A stretch of DNA of 52,653 bases from Verrucomicrobiota bacterium (GTDB taxonomy: Bacteria; Verrucomicrobiota; Verrucomicrobiia; Limisphaerales; DSYF01): NCBI GenBank assembly GCA_025457615.1, contig JALOTZ010000020.1, positions 1 through 52,653 of the forward strand. The letters are read 5' to 3'. The notes beneath the pieces were generated by a model. The model worked only from the letters and a program-made list of their open reading frames with translations, was not told the DNA's origin and did no database searches. Within the stretch, counting starts at the first letter, position 1, and every line of letters starts with the position of its first letter. Below, piece by piece: positions 1 through 9,583 of this stretch. Both the position numbers and the translations under genes were made by a program.

Positions 1-112
1 CAGCCGCCCCGCTTCTCCGCTCGACGCGGGGCGGCGGTTCGAGAGTGCCTCGTGCGCTCCACCGTTCCTGTCGGCGGCTGTCGCTCAGTTCTGTCGTTAA
101 GCTGCGAAGTCC

Positions 113-421
113 ATGAACGTCTTCGCTACAGATCAACCGCTGATGTCTAGACCACGACCATGGACTCGGCGCTTTTGCAAGGCGGCTGTGGCGGGGGCTC
201 TTGTCCTGGTGCTCGATCTTCTGCTCCTTGGTCCCCTTTCAGCTCTGGAGGGGCATGGCTACCTAGACCGTGTGCCGTCTCCGGTGCTGTTCGTCTTCTG
301 GGCTCCTTCAGCCCCAGTGTGGCGCATTCCGGGGCTGCGCGAGAGTTATTGGTGGTATCTGGATTGGTGGTATCACGACCCCGTGGTTCCCTATAGTGCG
401 CCATATCCCTGGGCAACTTGA
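113..421 (+). CDS. Small putative membrane protein, unknown function
   Basis: I do not recognise this 102-residue protein. It has a basic N-terminal stretch (about residues 13-22, with RPRPWTRR), one strongly hydrophobic segment (about residues 26-42, AGALVLVLDLLLLGPL) and an aromatic C-terminal half rich in Trp, Tyr and Pro. That layout fits a single-pass membrane or secreted peptide. A second in-frame ATG at 143 would still keep the basic-hydrophobic order and may be the true start, since no clear ribosome-binding site precedes 113. The next gene on the same strand starts about 110 bp downstream. Overlapping reading frames of similar length exist here, so whether it is coding at all is only moderately supported. 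Confidence 0.4.
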   Translation: MNVFATDQPLMSRPRPWTRRFCKAAVAGALVLVLDLLLLGPLSALEGHGYLDRVPSPVLFVFWAPSAPVWRIPGLRESYWWYLDWWYHDPVVPYSAPYPWAT

Positions 422-529
422 AATGAGGGCTTTCCTGCTTAACCATCCGTTTCCAGGCAAGGCCGGGAGAGCGCCGCGATTGGCACTTGAACATCATTGG
501 CCCGGCCTGCCTGATACGGAGCGTTCGAC

Positions 530-1735
530 ATGAAGCGCGGCCCGTTACTCTTTCTCGTTGTCGTCGGCCTCGTGGCGTTACCACAGGAGGCTTTCGCAAA
601 TGCGGGAACGCCGCTGATGTGGGCGGGCATGATTCACCTGGTGATCGGCAATGCGCTCGTTGGTTTGTTGGAAGGATTCCTCCTCGGGTGGTGGTTCGGC
701 GTTCCCCGCGCCAAGGCAGTCGGGGCGATGATTGTGGCCAACTACACTTCAGCGTGGCTTGGCGGACTTTTCATCCGGGGGGCGATAGTGAAGGCATTAC
801 CGATGGACCTCACAAATGGCTGGCAGTGGTTTTGGATCATGGTTGTTGTGACGTATTGCCTGACCCTTGCGTTGGAGTGGCCATTTATCGCTTGGGGGTT
901 TCGGGCCGCCCAGGGTTGGCTGAAGCGGAGCGTGCGAGCTTCGCTCGCGGTCCAGAGCAGTTCCTACATCCTTCTGTTTGGATGGTATTGGATGGCGAGT
1001 GGGACGTCTCTTTACACGAAGATGCACGTTGTCGCGCCCGAAGACCTCGCATTGCCGGAATCGGTGATGGTCTACTTCATCGCTTCCTCTGACGGCAACG
1101 TGTATCGGCGGGGCCTCGCGAGCAAAGATGAGCAGAGGATTTACGAGTTGCACTCGAAGGACGACAACGACCGATTGTTTGTTCGTCCCAGCGCGATGGA
1201 TACCAACCGGTGGGATTTGATGGCGCGGCTTGACACAGGGGATCGGCGCAATCCGAGGTTCGTGGAGGTGCTGACGAACCTGCACGTGCAGGCCGCTCCG
1301 GATTGGCGCAGCACCCATACCGATCCACCCGACTACGAAGGGACATGGTTTAGCTTCGGCAAGGTGCAAGGTCTTGGGAGTGCGACAAACAGTCAGTGGG
1401 AGTTCTGGGCGGGATTCTGGCCGGTGGAAGGCCTTCGAGCTTCCCAAAAGGAGACAGGCAATCGAGTTCGCTTTTCCTACGAAACTCCTTTCGGAGCCTG
1501 GACTGTCCGGAACGCTGTGCATTTGCCCAGCGACAAAGTCCTGTTCCAATTGGGTGACGACCAGATTTGCGGATTCGATCCGGTGGAGCGTCGAGTGGCT
1601 TTGCTTTGGCACGGACGAGGGCCAGTGCCAGTAATCGAAATAGGGATGTCGAACAAAATCACTGGACCGAACGCGGGCGGGCCGCGTCAGTTTCCAATTC
1701 GGACGCCACAGACCGCCCGCGTCGGTCAGTTCTGA
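530..1735 (+). CDS. Hypothetical multi-spanning membrane protein with large soluble C-terminal domain
   Basis: Family not recognised. The 401-residue product starts with a cleavable-type signal or first membrane helix (residues 1-24, ending AFANA), followed by hydrophobic segments near residues 27-52, 60-85, 93-120 and 135-155. The remaining 240 residues are soluble and polar, with no catalytic motif I can name. The start at 530 is preceded by GGAG about 8 bp upstream. The ratio of membrane to soluble parts suggests a membrane-anchored domain of unknown role. It could form a transcription unit with the small membrane protein upstream. The 228 bp downstream, up to the broken ATPase gene, show no gene I can support. 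Confidence 0.65.
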   Translation: MKRGPLLFLVVVGLVALPQEAFANAGTPLMWAGMIHLVIGNALVGLLEGFLLGWWFGVPRAKAVGAMIVANYTSAWLGGLFIRGAIVKALPMDLTNGWQWFWIMVVVTYCLTLALEWPFIAWGFRAAQGWLKRSVRASLAVQSSSYILLFGWYWMASGTSLYTKMHVVAPEDLALPESVMVYFIASSDGNVYRRGLASKDEQRIYELHSKDDNDRLFVRPSAMDTNRWDLMARLDTGDRRNPRFVEVLTNLHVQAAPDWRSTHTDPPDYEGTWFSFGKVQGLGSATNSQWEFWAGFWPVEGLRASQKETGNRVRFSYETPFGAWTVRNAVHLPSDKVLFQLGDDQICGFDPVERRVALLWHGRGPVPVIEIGMSNKITGPNAGGPRQFPIRTPQTARVGQF

Positions 1736-1990
1736 CGTTCGTGAACGGGTCAGTCCTAACCTTTGACACTCTGCCCTCCGGCCCCGTGAATAGGGTCAAA
1801 AACAAGGCTCAAGCCATAACAATGTCACGATTGGGGCAAAGGAGAAAGCCGGTCATCCCTTCGGATCATTTAGTCCTGGCCTGCCGCTTCTGCGCCTCTT
1901 GCGCCTTTTCGCGGGCCATCCCATCTGCGACCACACCCTGAAAGCGAAACAATCCTTAGAAACGTGGAGTCTTGGTCCACATTTTCCAGG

Positions 1991-3034
1991 ATGCTAAACC
2001 CCGAGATACCTCGCACCGCGCGTTTGAATGAGGTGCGCCAGTCTTTGGAGCGGGCGCCGATGGCGGCCATCCTTGGAGCCCGGCAATGCGGCAAGACCAC
2101 GCTCGCGCGCCAACTGGTCAGCGCCGGGGACCACTTCTTTGACCTGGAGAGTTCGACGGATCGTCAAGCCCTCGGGGCAGCGCCTGAGCGGACGTTGGGG
2201 GCCTTGCGCGGTTTGGTGGTCTTGGACGAAATCCAGACCATGCCGGAGCTGCTGCCGGTGTTGCGTGTGCTGTCGGATCGCCCGGGAACACCCGCCCAGT
2301 TCCTGTTGTTGGGCAGCGCCTCACCGGACGTGGTGCGCGGGGCCTCGGAAACGCTGGCGGGGCGGGGCGCCTTTGTCTATTTGAGCGGGTTTGATCTCCG
2401 CGAGGTGGGGTCGGACCACTCGCACACCCTGTGGGTGCGCGGCGGTTTCCCACGCTCCTTTCTTGCCACCAGCGATGCCGCGAGTCATGCGTGGCGGCGT
2501 GCTGAACGTGGCTGAACTGGCGCGGGCATCGTCACTTGATGCGAAGACGGCGGCGCGTTATGTGGACATTTTGACCGGGGCGTTCCTGGTCCGCCGGCTG
2601 CCGCCTTGGTTCGAGAAGACCGGCAAGCGGGTGGTGAAGTCGCCGAAGGTTTATCTGCGCGACACGGGTCTGCTCCACGCGTTACTGGCGTTGCGCGACG
2701 GTTCCGAAGTGCTGTCGCATCCCCGGTTCGGTGCCTCGTGGGAGGGCTTTGCGCTGGAGCAGGTGATTCGTTTTCTGGCGGCGGAGCGGGACGCCTATTT
2801 CTGGGCGACTCACGCCGGGGCGGAACTGGATCTGCTCGTGGTCCGGGGGGAAGGCGCTATGGCTTCGAGTTCAAATATGGCGATGCGCCGTCCACCACCA
2901 AGTCCATGCGCGCGGCGCTGGAGGATTGTGGTTTGGAAAAGTTGTTCGTTGTGTATCCCGGTGCGCGGCGTTACGACCTGGACGAGCGCATTGCCGTGCT
3001 GCCACTCGGGGACCTGGGCGAGTTCAGGTTGTAG
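1991..3034 (+). pseudogene. Broken AAA ATPase with DUF4143 domain
   Basis: The family consists of single-chain P-loop ATPases (AAA_14 domain followed by DUF4143), often found in accessory regions; their role is unclear. The first part (1991-2515) carries Walker A GARQCGKTT and Walker B VVLDEIQ and reads normally to the sequence WVRGGFPRSFLA. The frame then changes near 2485: the N-terminal part of DUF4143 appears to be deleted (roughly 35 residues by comparison with family memory), and reading resumes in the +3 frame at LNVAELARASSLDAKTAARY. A second frameshift falls at the run of six G around 2851-2856. One additional G would restore the frame into RRYGFEFKYGD and the end at 3034. Two independent lesions make this a decayed gene rather than one sequencing error, although the homopolymer lesion alone could be an assembly error. 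Confidence 0.8.
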
Positions 3035-3107
3035 CGGGCATCGGGAGCCTGCCTTGCAACCGAGACGGTCACTGCACGTTCTCGTTCCACGGACCATAGG
3101 TGATCCG

Positions 3108-6089
3108 CTAGGCAGGGCCGGTCCGATAGGCCGGCGGTTCCTCTTTGCCGGAATAGAAATGGGCCGCGTCCGCCGCGGCTTGGGCCTCCGTCAGGCTGGG
3201 ATGCCGGGGTGAAGGTTCAGGCTGGGTGTGGGCGGGTTTCCTTCGCGCGGCGCGTTTGGGTTTGCCCGCAGCCGCCAGCGGGGCGGTCAATTTCTCGTAA
3301 AGCGCGAACAGGTGTTCCACCCGCTCGCGGTCACTGCGGAAGGGTTCCTTGCGGTAGCAACGGTCCCCCGCGCGATCCAGCTCGGCGTGAGCCTTGACCA
3401 AATCCGCCGGCATCGCCAGCGGATCGTAGAGATCGGCCAGTGTGGCGTTCCCCTTGGGGGGGAGGTGTTCGGCACGGACGTCGAGCACGCGCCGGGCGGA
3501 CGCCTCGACCGCCGCGCGTTGCGGGTCCGTGACCTCCTGCGGCCACGGGTAGTTGTTGTAAACCATGCTGCCGGAGTACTGGTAACGACTCTCGAGACGG
3601 CCGGCGATCTGCCTGACCCAGGCCATGTGCATTGTGCAGGAGAGCAATCCGAATGCGTACAGGTTGGGCGTCGGCAGAAGGTATATCTTGTTGCTTACGA
3701 TGACCTCAGGCGGCAGAAACCCCAAAGGGATGAACGGGCGGCGCTCGGAGGAGACTTCCGGAATCGCGATAAACCGGGTCGTCGGCTGAGAGATGTAGAA
3801 GAACAACCCGGGGTTGCTTGCCGCCTTGCGGGTTGGGGCTGCGGAACTGCGGAGTCGGAACTCACGCACGCGTTGCACCCGCTCCACGACCTTGGGCAAG
3901 GCCCGCAGTTCGGCAGGCGAAGCATCCTTCAGCCACAGGCACCAGCGCATGTTCCCGTTGATAAACTCCTCGGAACCGGTGAAGCGCCTGAGAAACTTGC
4001 CGGCTGCCGGCTCGTCCTTGAGCAATGCGTCCCGTTCTTCATCCGTCAGGATCAGATGCCCGCCGTCGCTCGGTTTGTTGCCGCACCGCATCTCGGGCAC
4101 CTCACAGAGCGGCTTCGTGCGCTTGGTGACATAGGCGTCCGGACCGGGTGTGAGGTAGGGACTGATGTTACGGGCGGTGACGACCGTGGGTTGTTCCGGG
4201 TCGGTCTCGTAATCGAAAATGGGCTTGGGGCTGGGGTCGAAGGTTCCAAAGCCGATGATGACCACGTGCACATGCGCCTGGCCCCGCGCTTCGCTCTGCC
4301 ACGCGAAGGTGCGATGCGCGAAGTGAATCTTGACCTTGAAGCGGTCAAACAGAAGCCCCCAGACGAGCGGCACCTGTTCCCCTTGCGTGACGGAGTTGGT
4401 CGCCACCAGCCCGACTTTGATTCGGGTTTCCTGGATATATTCCGCCGCGCGGTAGAACCAGGAAACGACGTAGTCAACGTCCCCAAGGTTCTTGAAGCCG
4501 CGGAAGACCTGGAGCATGTCGGCCTTCTGGTCCTTGTTCTGGTAGTGCTTCCCCACAAACGGCGGGTTGCCGAGAACGTAGGAGCAGCGGTCCGGCGGGA
4601 GCACTGTCCTCCAGTCGGTCCGCAGGGCGTTGGCCACATGAATGTGCGGCGACTTGCGCAGCGGCAGCCGCTGGTAAAGCTGACCGAACGCCTCCGACAC
4701 CCGCAGGTTCATCTGGTGGTCCATGAGCCACAGCGCGACTTCCGCGATGCGCGCGGGCCATTCGCCAATCTCGATCCCGTAGAACTGGTCCACGTCCACC
4801 CGGGTGAGTTGCGCCACCTCCTCCGCCGAGAACACCTGTTGAAAGCCCCTCTCCCCTCCATGCCCCGCCGGGAAGAGTTCCTTCAGAACGTCCAGTTCCA
4901 GCTGCCGCAGCTCGCGATAGGTGATGACCAGGAAGTTGCCGCACCCACAGGCCGGATCGAGGAAGCGCAGTGATGAAAGCTTCTGGTGGAAGGCTTCCAG
5001 ACGTGTCCGGCGCCGCGTGGACTGGTCGGCTTTGATCGCGTCGAACTCGGCGCGCAGATCATCCAGGAAAAGGGAGCGGATCACCTTGAGGATGTCGCGT
5101 TCGCTGGTGTAATGCCCGCCGATCTGACGCCGCTCGCGCGGCTCCATCACCGACTGGAACAGCGACCCGAAAATGGCCGGCGAAATGCGCGACCAATCAA
5201 ACCGCGTGCAGGCCAGCAGCGCATTGCGCATGTCCCGGTTGAAGGCGGCAAAACGCAAAGGCTCGGCGAACAGGTCCCCATTGACGTAGGGGAAGGCCCG
5301 CAGATCGTCGTCGAGGTTGGTCTGGCGCCGCTCGACGGGAGTGTTCAGCACGTCGAATAGATGGGCCAGACGCGGTCCAAGGTCGGACCCGTCCTCCGCG
5401 GTGCGGTTCTCGAGATACAGTCTAAAGCCTTCGCGCTCGAACAGCGCGGTGTCCTCGGCGAACAGGCAGAACAGGACGCGCACCAGGAACCGATCGAGAT
5501 CGTGTCCGCTGTATCCGCCCGCTTCGAGGGTGTCGTGAAGGTTGCCGAGCATCTCGACGGCCTCGATGTTGATCGGGTCCTGTTCCCGGAAGGTGTGCTG
5601 CTTGTAGCCCGGGATGAAGGCGAAGGCGTGGATGTGGTGACAAAGGTCGCTGAGCGGGAACTCGATCGTGGCCGCGCGTTGGCCGATCTCCCCGGGCCCG
5701 CGACGCTGCTCTTCCGGATCGAGGTCGTGCAGGGCAATCCGGGCAAAGTCCGTGACCAGGATATAACGCGGGATTTCCTTGTGCCGCCCGGCGCGGGTGA
5801 GGTCCTGGATGTATTGGAACGCCTGGGACTCCGCCCGGCCCAGATGCCCGCCAAACGACTTGTGTTCCACGAGGAGCACGCCCCGCCAGAACAGGTCAAT
5901 GAAACCGTATTGGCCGGACAACTGTTTCACCGGCGCCTCGAAGCTGGCGACCGTTCGGCGACGAATGCCGAAGACGTCAAGGAATTCGTTCCAGAAGGTC
6001 TGCTTTTCGGCGGATTCGCTCGTGGTCCCGGCCCAGTCGCGGGCGAAGCGGATGGCCCGATGTCGAATCTCGATCCACGAAAGCGGCAT
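3108..6089 (-). CDS. Single-chain type IIL/IIG restriction-modification enzyme (MmeI-like)
   Basis: One 993-residue polypeptide combines endonuclease, adenine methyltransferase and target recognition, as in the MmeI family (about 920 residues). The N-terminal PD-(D/E)XK nuclease is visible as D65 in GFIDLFWRG and E75-x-K77 in LLVEHKS. A helical linker follows. The methyltransferase domain has motif I at residues 377-388 (FLDPACGCGNFL) and motif IV NPPF at 508-511. The recognition domain and C-terminal helices occupy about residues 640-930. All key catalytic residues are present, so it is probably active. It cuts at a fixed distance from its site and protects the host by methylating one strand; the recognition sequence cannot be read from the sequence by eye. 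It has no separate R, M or S partner, as expected. A broken ATPase gene lies convergently next to it, which suggests a small defence or accessory locus. Confidence 0.92.
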   Translation of the reverse strand: MPLSWIEIRHRAIRFARDWAGTTSESAEKQTFWNEFLDVFGIRRRTVASFEAPVKQLSGQYGFIDLFWRGVLLVEHKSFGGHLGRAESQAFQYIQDLTRAGRHKEIPRYILVTDFARIALHDLDPEEQRRGPGEIGQRAATIEFPLSDLCHHIHAFAFIPGYKQHTFREQDPINIEAVEMLGNLHDTLEAGGYSGHDLDRFLVRVLFCLFAEDTALFEREGFRLYLENRTAEDGSDLGPRLAHLFDVLNTPVERRQTNLDDDLRAFPYVNGDLFAEPLRFAAFNRDMRNALLACTRFDWSRISPAIFGSLFQSVMEPRERRQIGGHYTSERDILKVIRSLFLDDLRAEFDAIKADQSTRRRTRLEAFHQKLSSLRFLDPACGCGNFLVITYRELRQLELDVLKELFPAGHGGERGFQQVFSAEEVAQLTRVDVDQFYGIEIGEWPARIAEVALWLMDHQMNLRVSEAFGQLYQRLPLRKSPHIHVANALRTDWRTVLPPDRCSYVLGNPPFVGKHYQNKDQKADMLQVFRGFKNLGDVDYVVSWFYRAAEYIQETRIKVGLVATNSVTQGEQVPLVWGLLFDRFKVKIHFAHRTFAWQSEARGQAHVHVVIIGFGTFDPSPKPIFDYETDPEQPTVVTARNISPYLTPGPDAYVTKRTKPLCEVPEMRCGNKPSDGGHLILTDEERDALLKDEPAAGKFLRRFTGSEEFINGNMRWCLWLKDASPAELRALPKVVERVQRVREFRLRSSAAPTRKAASNPGLFFYISQPTTRFIAIPEVSSERRPFIPLGFLPPEVIVSNKIYLLPTPNLYAFGLLSCTMHMAWVRQIAGRLESRYQYSGSMVYNNYPWPQEVTDPQRAAVEASARRVLDVRAEHLPPKGNATLADLYDPLAMPADLVKAHAELDRAGDRCYRKEPFRSDRERVEHLFALYEKLTAPLAAAGKPKRAARRKPAHTQPEPSPRHPSLTEAQAAADAAHFYSGKEEPPAYRTGPA

Positions 6090-6292
6090 GCCGCGATGGT
6101 TTAGCAGGGGCGCCGGAAGCGGGCGAGCGGGAAGTTAGTGGGGTGGGGCCGCCCGGGGAACCTGCGCTGCCTCCACGCAGGAAAAAGGATCCCTGAAACT
6201 CCGGAGTTCGGATCCACCGGTTCGAGGATGTTAACGCCCGAGATTCCCCGAGTGCTTGGAGGATGACATGCGTTCCATCGACCGGGAGACCC
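6090..6292. other. Intergenic region between restriction enzyme and cytochrome genes
   Basis: These 203 bp lie upstream of the restriction enzyme gene and downstream of the cytochrome gene, both on the minus strand. A possible weak promoter for the restriction gene could be here, but I see no convincing -35/-10 pair and no clear terminator. Confidence 0.3.
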
Positions 6293-8755
6293 TCACTGGA
6301 CGTGGCGGAGACGGTAGAAGCGGGTTTGACCCGCCGGGGCCACCGAGGTGGTCCAGCGCCCGGCAGCGATCACGACCGCGTTGGTGGACGCCGACCAGAG
6401 GGGAGGCGGGGTCAAAGCGCCCGTCTCCTCGAGCACCGCTTGCGCCGAGGTGGTCGGGTAGGAGATGGCCGCGTCCGCGCCCGCACGCTGCAAGACCACG
6501 TTCAGGGGCGCACCGATCACAATGGTGCCGCTGTTGGTCGCCGATGCAGTGCTCAATCCGTCGCTGACCGCGGACACCACCGACCAGCCGTAGCTGCCGG
6601 GCGATGCATAGGCGTGCGACGCGTGGGCTTGCGTGCTCGCGGGAGAGCCATCGCCGAAACTCCACTGGTGACTGACCGTGCCCAGCAGGTTGCTGGGTGT
6701 GGCCGCCACACCGAACGGCACCGGCCAGCCGTCCGGGTAATCCGGCGGGACCAAAGCCACCGCTGATATCGCAAACGGACCTTGCGCCACGGAGACCGTG
6801 CCGGTCGCCAGGTTCGAGTCGGTGAAGCCATCCCGGGCGGCGAACGTGAATTGATCGGGGCCGACGTAACCCTGTTCAGGGTAGTAGGTGGCGACACTGT
6901 TGCTCAAGCCCACGGACCCGTGGTGCGGTTGGGACACGATGCGCAGTGTCAGCGGATCCCCGTTGGCGTCGCTGGCCGGCAAGGTCAGGGCCACGGAGGC
7001 GCCGCTCGAGGTGTTGGTGATCAGATTCGCCACTGTCGGAGGCGTGTTGGGCGTGGCGCCCTCGCCGCCGGGGCCGTTATGACAGTCGTAACAGCCGACA
7101 GTCTTTCCACGCCAGTAGCGCCTGGATCCAATGATGCGATCCGCTTGGGCGCGCGAGAGCACAGTGCCGCGATAATCCGCGCCGTGGCAGGTCTGGCAGA
7201 CAGCGAGACCCACGCCGCCATCCTCCTTGGCAAATCCGTGGAACCACTGTTCCTGGCCGTCGGTTTTCACGGAAAACGGCGTGGTGCCCACCGGATGCAT
7301 GCCGTGCGGACCGCCCACGAACGTCCGGGGGACGCTGACGTGGCAGGCGGTGCATTCGACCGTGGTGCCGGCGTGGCCTTGGAGGGCGATGTTCCGCCGG
7401 TTGTCATTGGCGTGGATCGTGGGGAAGATCGCGTGGGTCGAGCCGTGGCAGGCCGAGCATTGGAGCCCACCATGGCCTGCGGAGAATCGATAGAGCGACA
7501 GACCGGCGGCGGGCGTGTTGGGTTGGGTGGCGAACGTCGGGTTGGTAACGACGCGAGGGGTGTAATTCGTGTCGGTGAACACCGAGGTGTAACGGATCTG
7601 GCCGCTGTTGGCGGTGGCCGTGCCGGTGTGGCAGCCCTGGCAGTTGGGTTCCATGATCCAGCCCACGCGGTTGGTGCTGCCCACCTGGCTCATGCTGCCG
7701 TGACAACTCTGACACTGCATCTCCAAGGAACCATCCGCGGCGATGGCAGCCCCCATCGCGCCGCGCAGACAGCGCGTGGCTGAACCGGGATGGCACCGGT
7801 AACACGCGGCGCGATGGTCCGAGTCGTCCAGCGTCATGTTCAGAACCGGATCCATCACGTTGGCGTGAAAGGCATGGACGGCCTCGGTCAACGGCGCGAC
7901 CCCCGGCACTCCGGTTCCCGGCAGCGCTTCTGAAAGATGACACTTCGCGCACAGGATCGGCTGGCCGTTGCCCACCACGGTCTGATACAGGCCCAACGGA
8001 TTGAATCCGTTGGTGGCGAGGATCTGGGTGTAGGTGGCGGGCATTTGCTGGAACCGGGCGTCATCGTGCTTGCGCAGGATATTCAGGCGGTAGTCGCGCT
8101 CGGGGTTGGCGCTCCAGGTCCAGCCGGCCGCCGGCCGGGCAGCCGCCTGGGTGCCGGACGCGTGGCAGGCGCGGCAATCCATCTCGTCGGACACCGGCAA
8201 CACGATGTCATTGGTGGCGATCGGTGTGCTGCCGCTGCGGGCGATCAGGCGCATCAAGGGATACGGGTTCTTGGTGCCGGCATCGTCGTAGGGGGTGATG
8301 GGGATCCCCTCGGCATGGAACCAGTTCACCGGGGTGAACACACCCGGCACCGGCTGATTCGTGCGCTGGAACACCATGGACTGCGGCACATTGTTCGTGC
8401 CCGGCATGGCCCAACCCAGGAGCCCGACCTCCGGCGCCAGGTCGGCACCATACAGCACCTGGTCGTATTCCGAGAAGTTGCCCTTGCCCACGGCGGTGCG
8501 ATTGATCGAGCCCTGCGCGTCGGCCACGGCCTCGTAGGTTACACTGTAACCGTTGGACACGGTGACCAGGTGGCCGTTGACGATGAGCTGGGCTTCGATG
8601 GTGTTGTAGGGAGGCAGCACGCTGAAGACCGAGTAATCGCTGTCCATGCAGTGCATGCCCAGGTTGTTCCAGCCCAGAACCTGGTTGGGAGCGGCAGACA
8701 GCAGGCCCGGCACGAGGAGGGCTGCCGTCAGAACGCACTGGGCTCGTGTGCGCAT
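6293..8755 (-). CDS. Secreted nine-haem c-type cytochrome with Ig/cadherin-like and PKD domains
   Basis: An 820-residue exported protein. A signal peptide occupies residues 1-21. The first 560 residues carry nine CxxCH haem-binding motifs (CRACH, CAKCH, CYRCH, CQSCH, CQGCH, CSACH, CTACH, CQTCH, CYDCH), so this is a multihaem cytochrome for electron transfer outside the cytoplasmic membrane. The C-terminal third has no haem sites. It contains a cadherin-like/Big_17 domain (around PPTVANL to YVGPDQFTFAARDG), a PKD domain (WSFGDGSPAST to HAYASPGSYGW) and a last domain ending TRFYRLRHVQ. The fused adhesion-type domains suggest surface display or anchoring. The gene follows a one-haem protein gene by about 20 bp, so the two are probably co-transcribed. 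The electron donor and acceptor cannot be inferred from this window. Confidence 0.88.
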   Translation of the reverse strand: MRTRAQCVLTAALLVPGLLSAAPNQVLGWNNLGMHCMDSDYSVFSVLPPYNTIEAQLIVNGHLVTVSNGYSVTYEAVADAQGSINRTAVGKGNFSEYDQVLYGADLAPEVGLLGWAMPGTNNVPQSMVFQRTNQPVPGVFTPVNWFHAEGIPITPYDDAGTKNPYPLMRLIARSGSTPIATNDIVLPVSDEMDCRACHASGTQAAARPAAGWTWSANPERDYRLNILRKHDDARFQQMPATYTQILATNGFNPLGLYQTVVGNGQPILCAKCHLSEALPGTGVPGVAPLTEAVHAFHANVMDPVLNMTLDDSDHRAACYRCHPGSATRCLRGAMGAAIAADGSLEMQCQSCHGSMSQVGSTNRVGWIMEPNCQGCHTGTATANSGQIRYTSVFTDTNYTPRVVTNPTFATQPNTPAAGLSLYRFSAGHGGLQCSACHGSTHAIFPTIHANDNRRNIALQGHAGTTVECTACHVSVPRTFVGGPHGMHPVGTTPFSVKTDGQEQWFHGFAKEDGGVGLAVCQTCHGADYRGTVLSRAQADRIIGSRRYWRGKTVGCYDCHNGPGGEGATPNTPPTVANLITNTSSGASVALTLPASDANGDPLTLRIVSQPHHGSVGLSNSVATYYPEQGYVGPDQFTFAARDGFTDSNLATGTVSVAQGPFAISAVALVPPDYPDGWPVPFGVAATPSNLLGTVSHQWSFGDGSPASTQAHASHAYASPGSYGWSVVSAVSDGLSTASATNSGTIVIGAPLNVVLQRAGADAAISYPTTSAQAVLEETGALTPPPLWSASTNAVVIAAGRWTTSVAPAGQTRFYRLRHVQ

Positions 8756-8776
8756 TGGAGCACCTCCAACAACCGC

Positions 8777-9583
8777 TTACTGTACTCTGACTCGATAGAA
8801 CCGTTGCGGCCCGGTGGTGGGCGCGTTGGTGAGGACCTTGACCGTGCCATCGCCCGGCACCTGGCTGGCCCCCGTCCACGTGACGTTGGTCAGGTCCGTC
8901 TTGTATTCCAAATAGTAGGTATAGCCCGGTTGCGTGGGGGTGGTCACCGAAAACTGACCGTTGGCGAAGACTGGACCGGTCAGTTGCGGCTGGTTGGCGG
9001 GCGGAAGCGCCGCCGACAACACTTGAATGTAGAAATCCTCGACCTGCGACCATTCTCCATTGGCCGGGCCGGCCATTTGCATCTGAACCTTGTAGAGGTC
9101 GGGCGGGGTGTTGCTCTGAATCACCAGATTGTTGGTCCGGGACAGCGGAAACGTCTGGCTGCTCGGCCCCAAGGTGAAGTAGTTCAGAGCCCCGTCCGTG
9201 CGATTCGCCCAAGTGGAATCCCCGGTGTATGCGAGCCGGTTGGTCGCCACGGAGTAGCCCGGAGCATTGAGGTTCAGCAACGACAGCCCATAGGTGCTGC
9301 CGTAGCGATTGGTCAACTGGATACCAATGGCGGCGGTCTGGCCCTGGGTCACCTGATACACCTTCAGCAAGCCACTCCCAAGGTTGGTCGTGGACTGGTT
9401 GCCGGTCAGGTACATGCCGCTCTGGACAGTGCCGTGACAGCTCCGGCAGTTGGCCCCGTCCTCGGGTGGCGCAAACGCTTTGGGAACGGTGAGACCGAGG
9501 CCGACCGTGAGAACCAAAAGCCGGAAAACCGTCGAGACCAGAGGCGAGGGCATGGCGTTGAATGATGTCCAAGTATTCTTCAT
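8777..9583 (-). CDS. Exported mono-haem cytochrome-like protein
   Basis: A 268-residue protein with an N-terminal hydrophobic signal sequence (about residues 14-38) immediately followed by one CxxCH site (NCRSCHGT). The middle is a beta-rich domain with many NLG, NRT and TNN turns. The C-terminus ends QRFYRVRVQ, resembling the end of the neighbouring nine-haem cytochrome. ATG at 9583 is preferred; a GTG one codon upstream is also possible. It lies about 20 bp upstream of the multihaem gene on the same strand, so it is probably its electron-transfer or structural partner. Its start overlaps the stop codon of the HicA gene upstream, an odd arrangement that suggests the HicA reading frame now runs on until it meets this gene. 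Confidence 0.82.
   Translation of the reverse strand: MKNTWTSFNAMPSPLVSTVFRLLVLTVGLGLTVPKAFAPPEDGANCRSCHGTVQSGMYLTGNQSTTNLGSGLLKVYQVTQGQTAAIGIQLTNRYGSTYGLSLLNLNAPGYSVATNRLAYTGDSTWANRTDGALNYFTLGPSSQTFPLSRTNNLVIQSNTPPDLYKVQMQMAGPANGEWSQVEDFYIQVLSAALPPANQPQLTGPVFANGQFSVTTPTQPGYTYYLEYKTDLTNVTWTGASQVPGDGTVKVLTNAPTTGPQRFYRVRVQ

Noticed and set aside
7937-9565. A 542-codon plus-strand open frame
   Set aside because: Opposite strand of the two cytochrome genes, which have signal peptides and CxxCH motifs.
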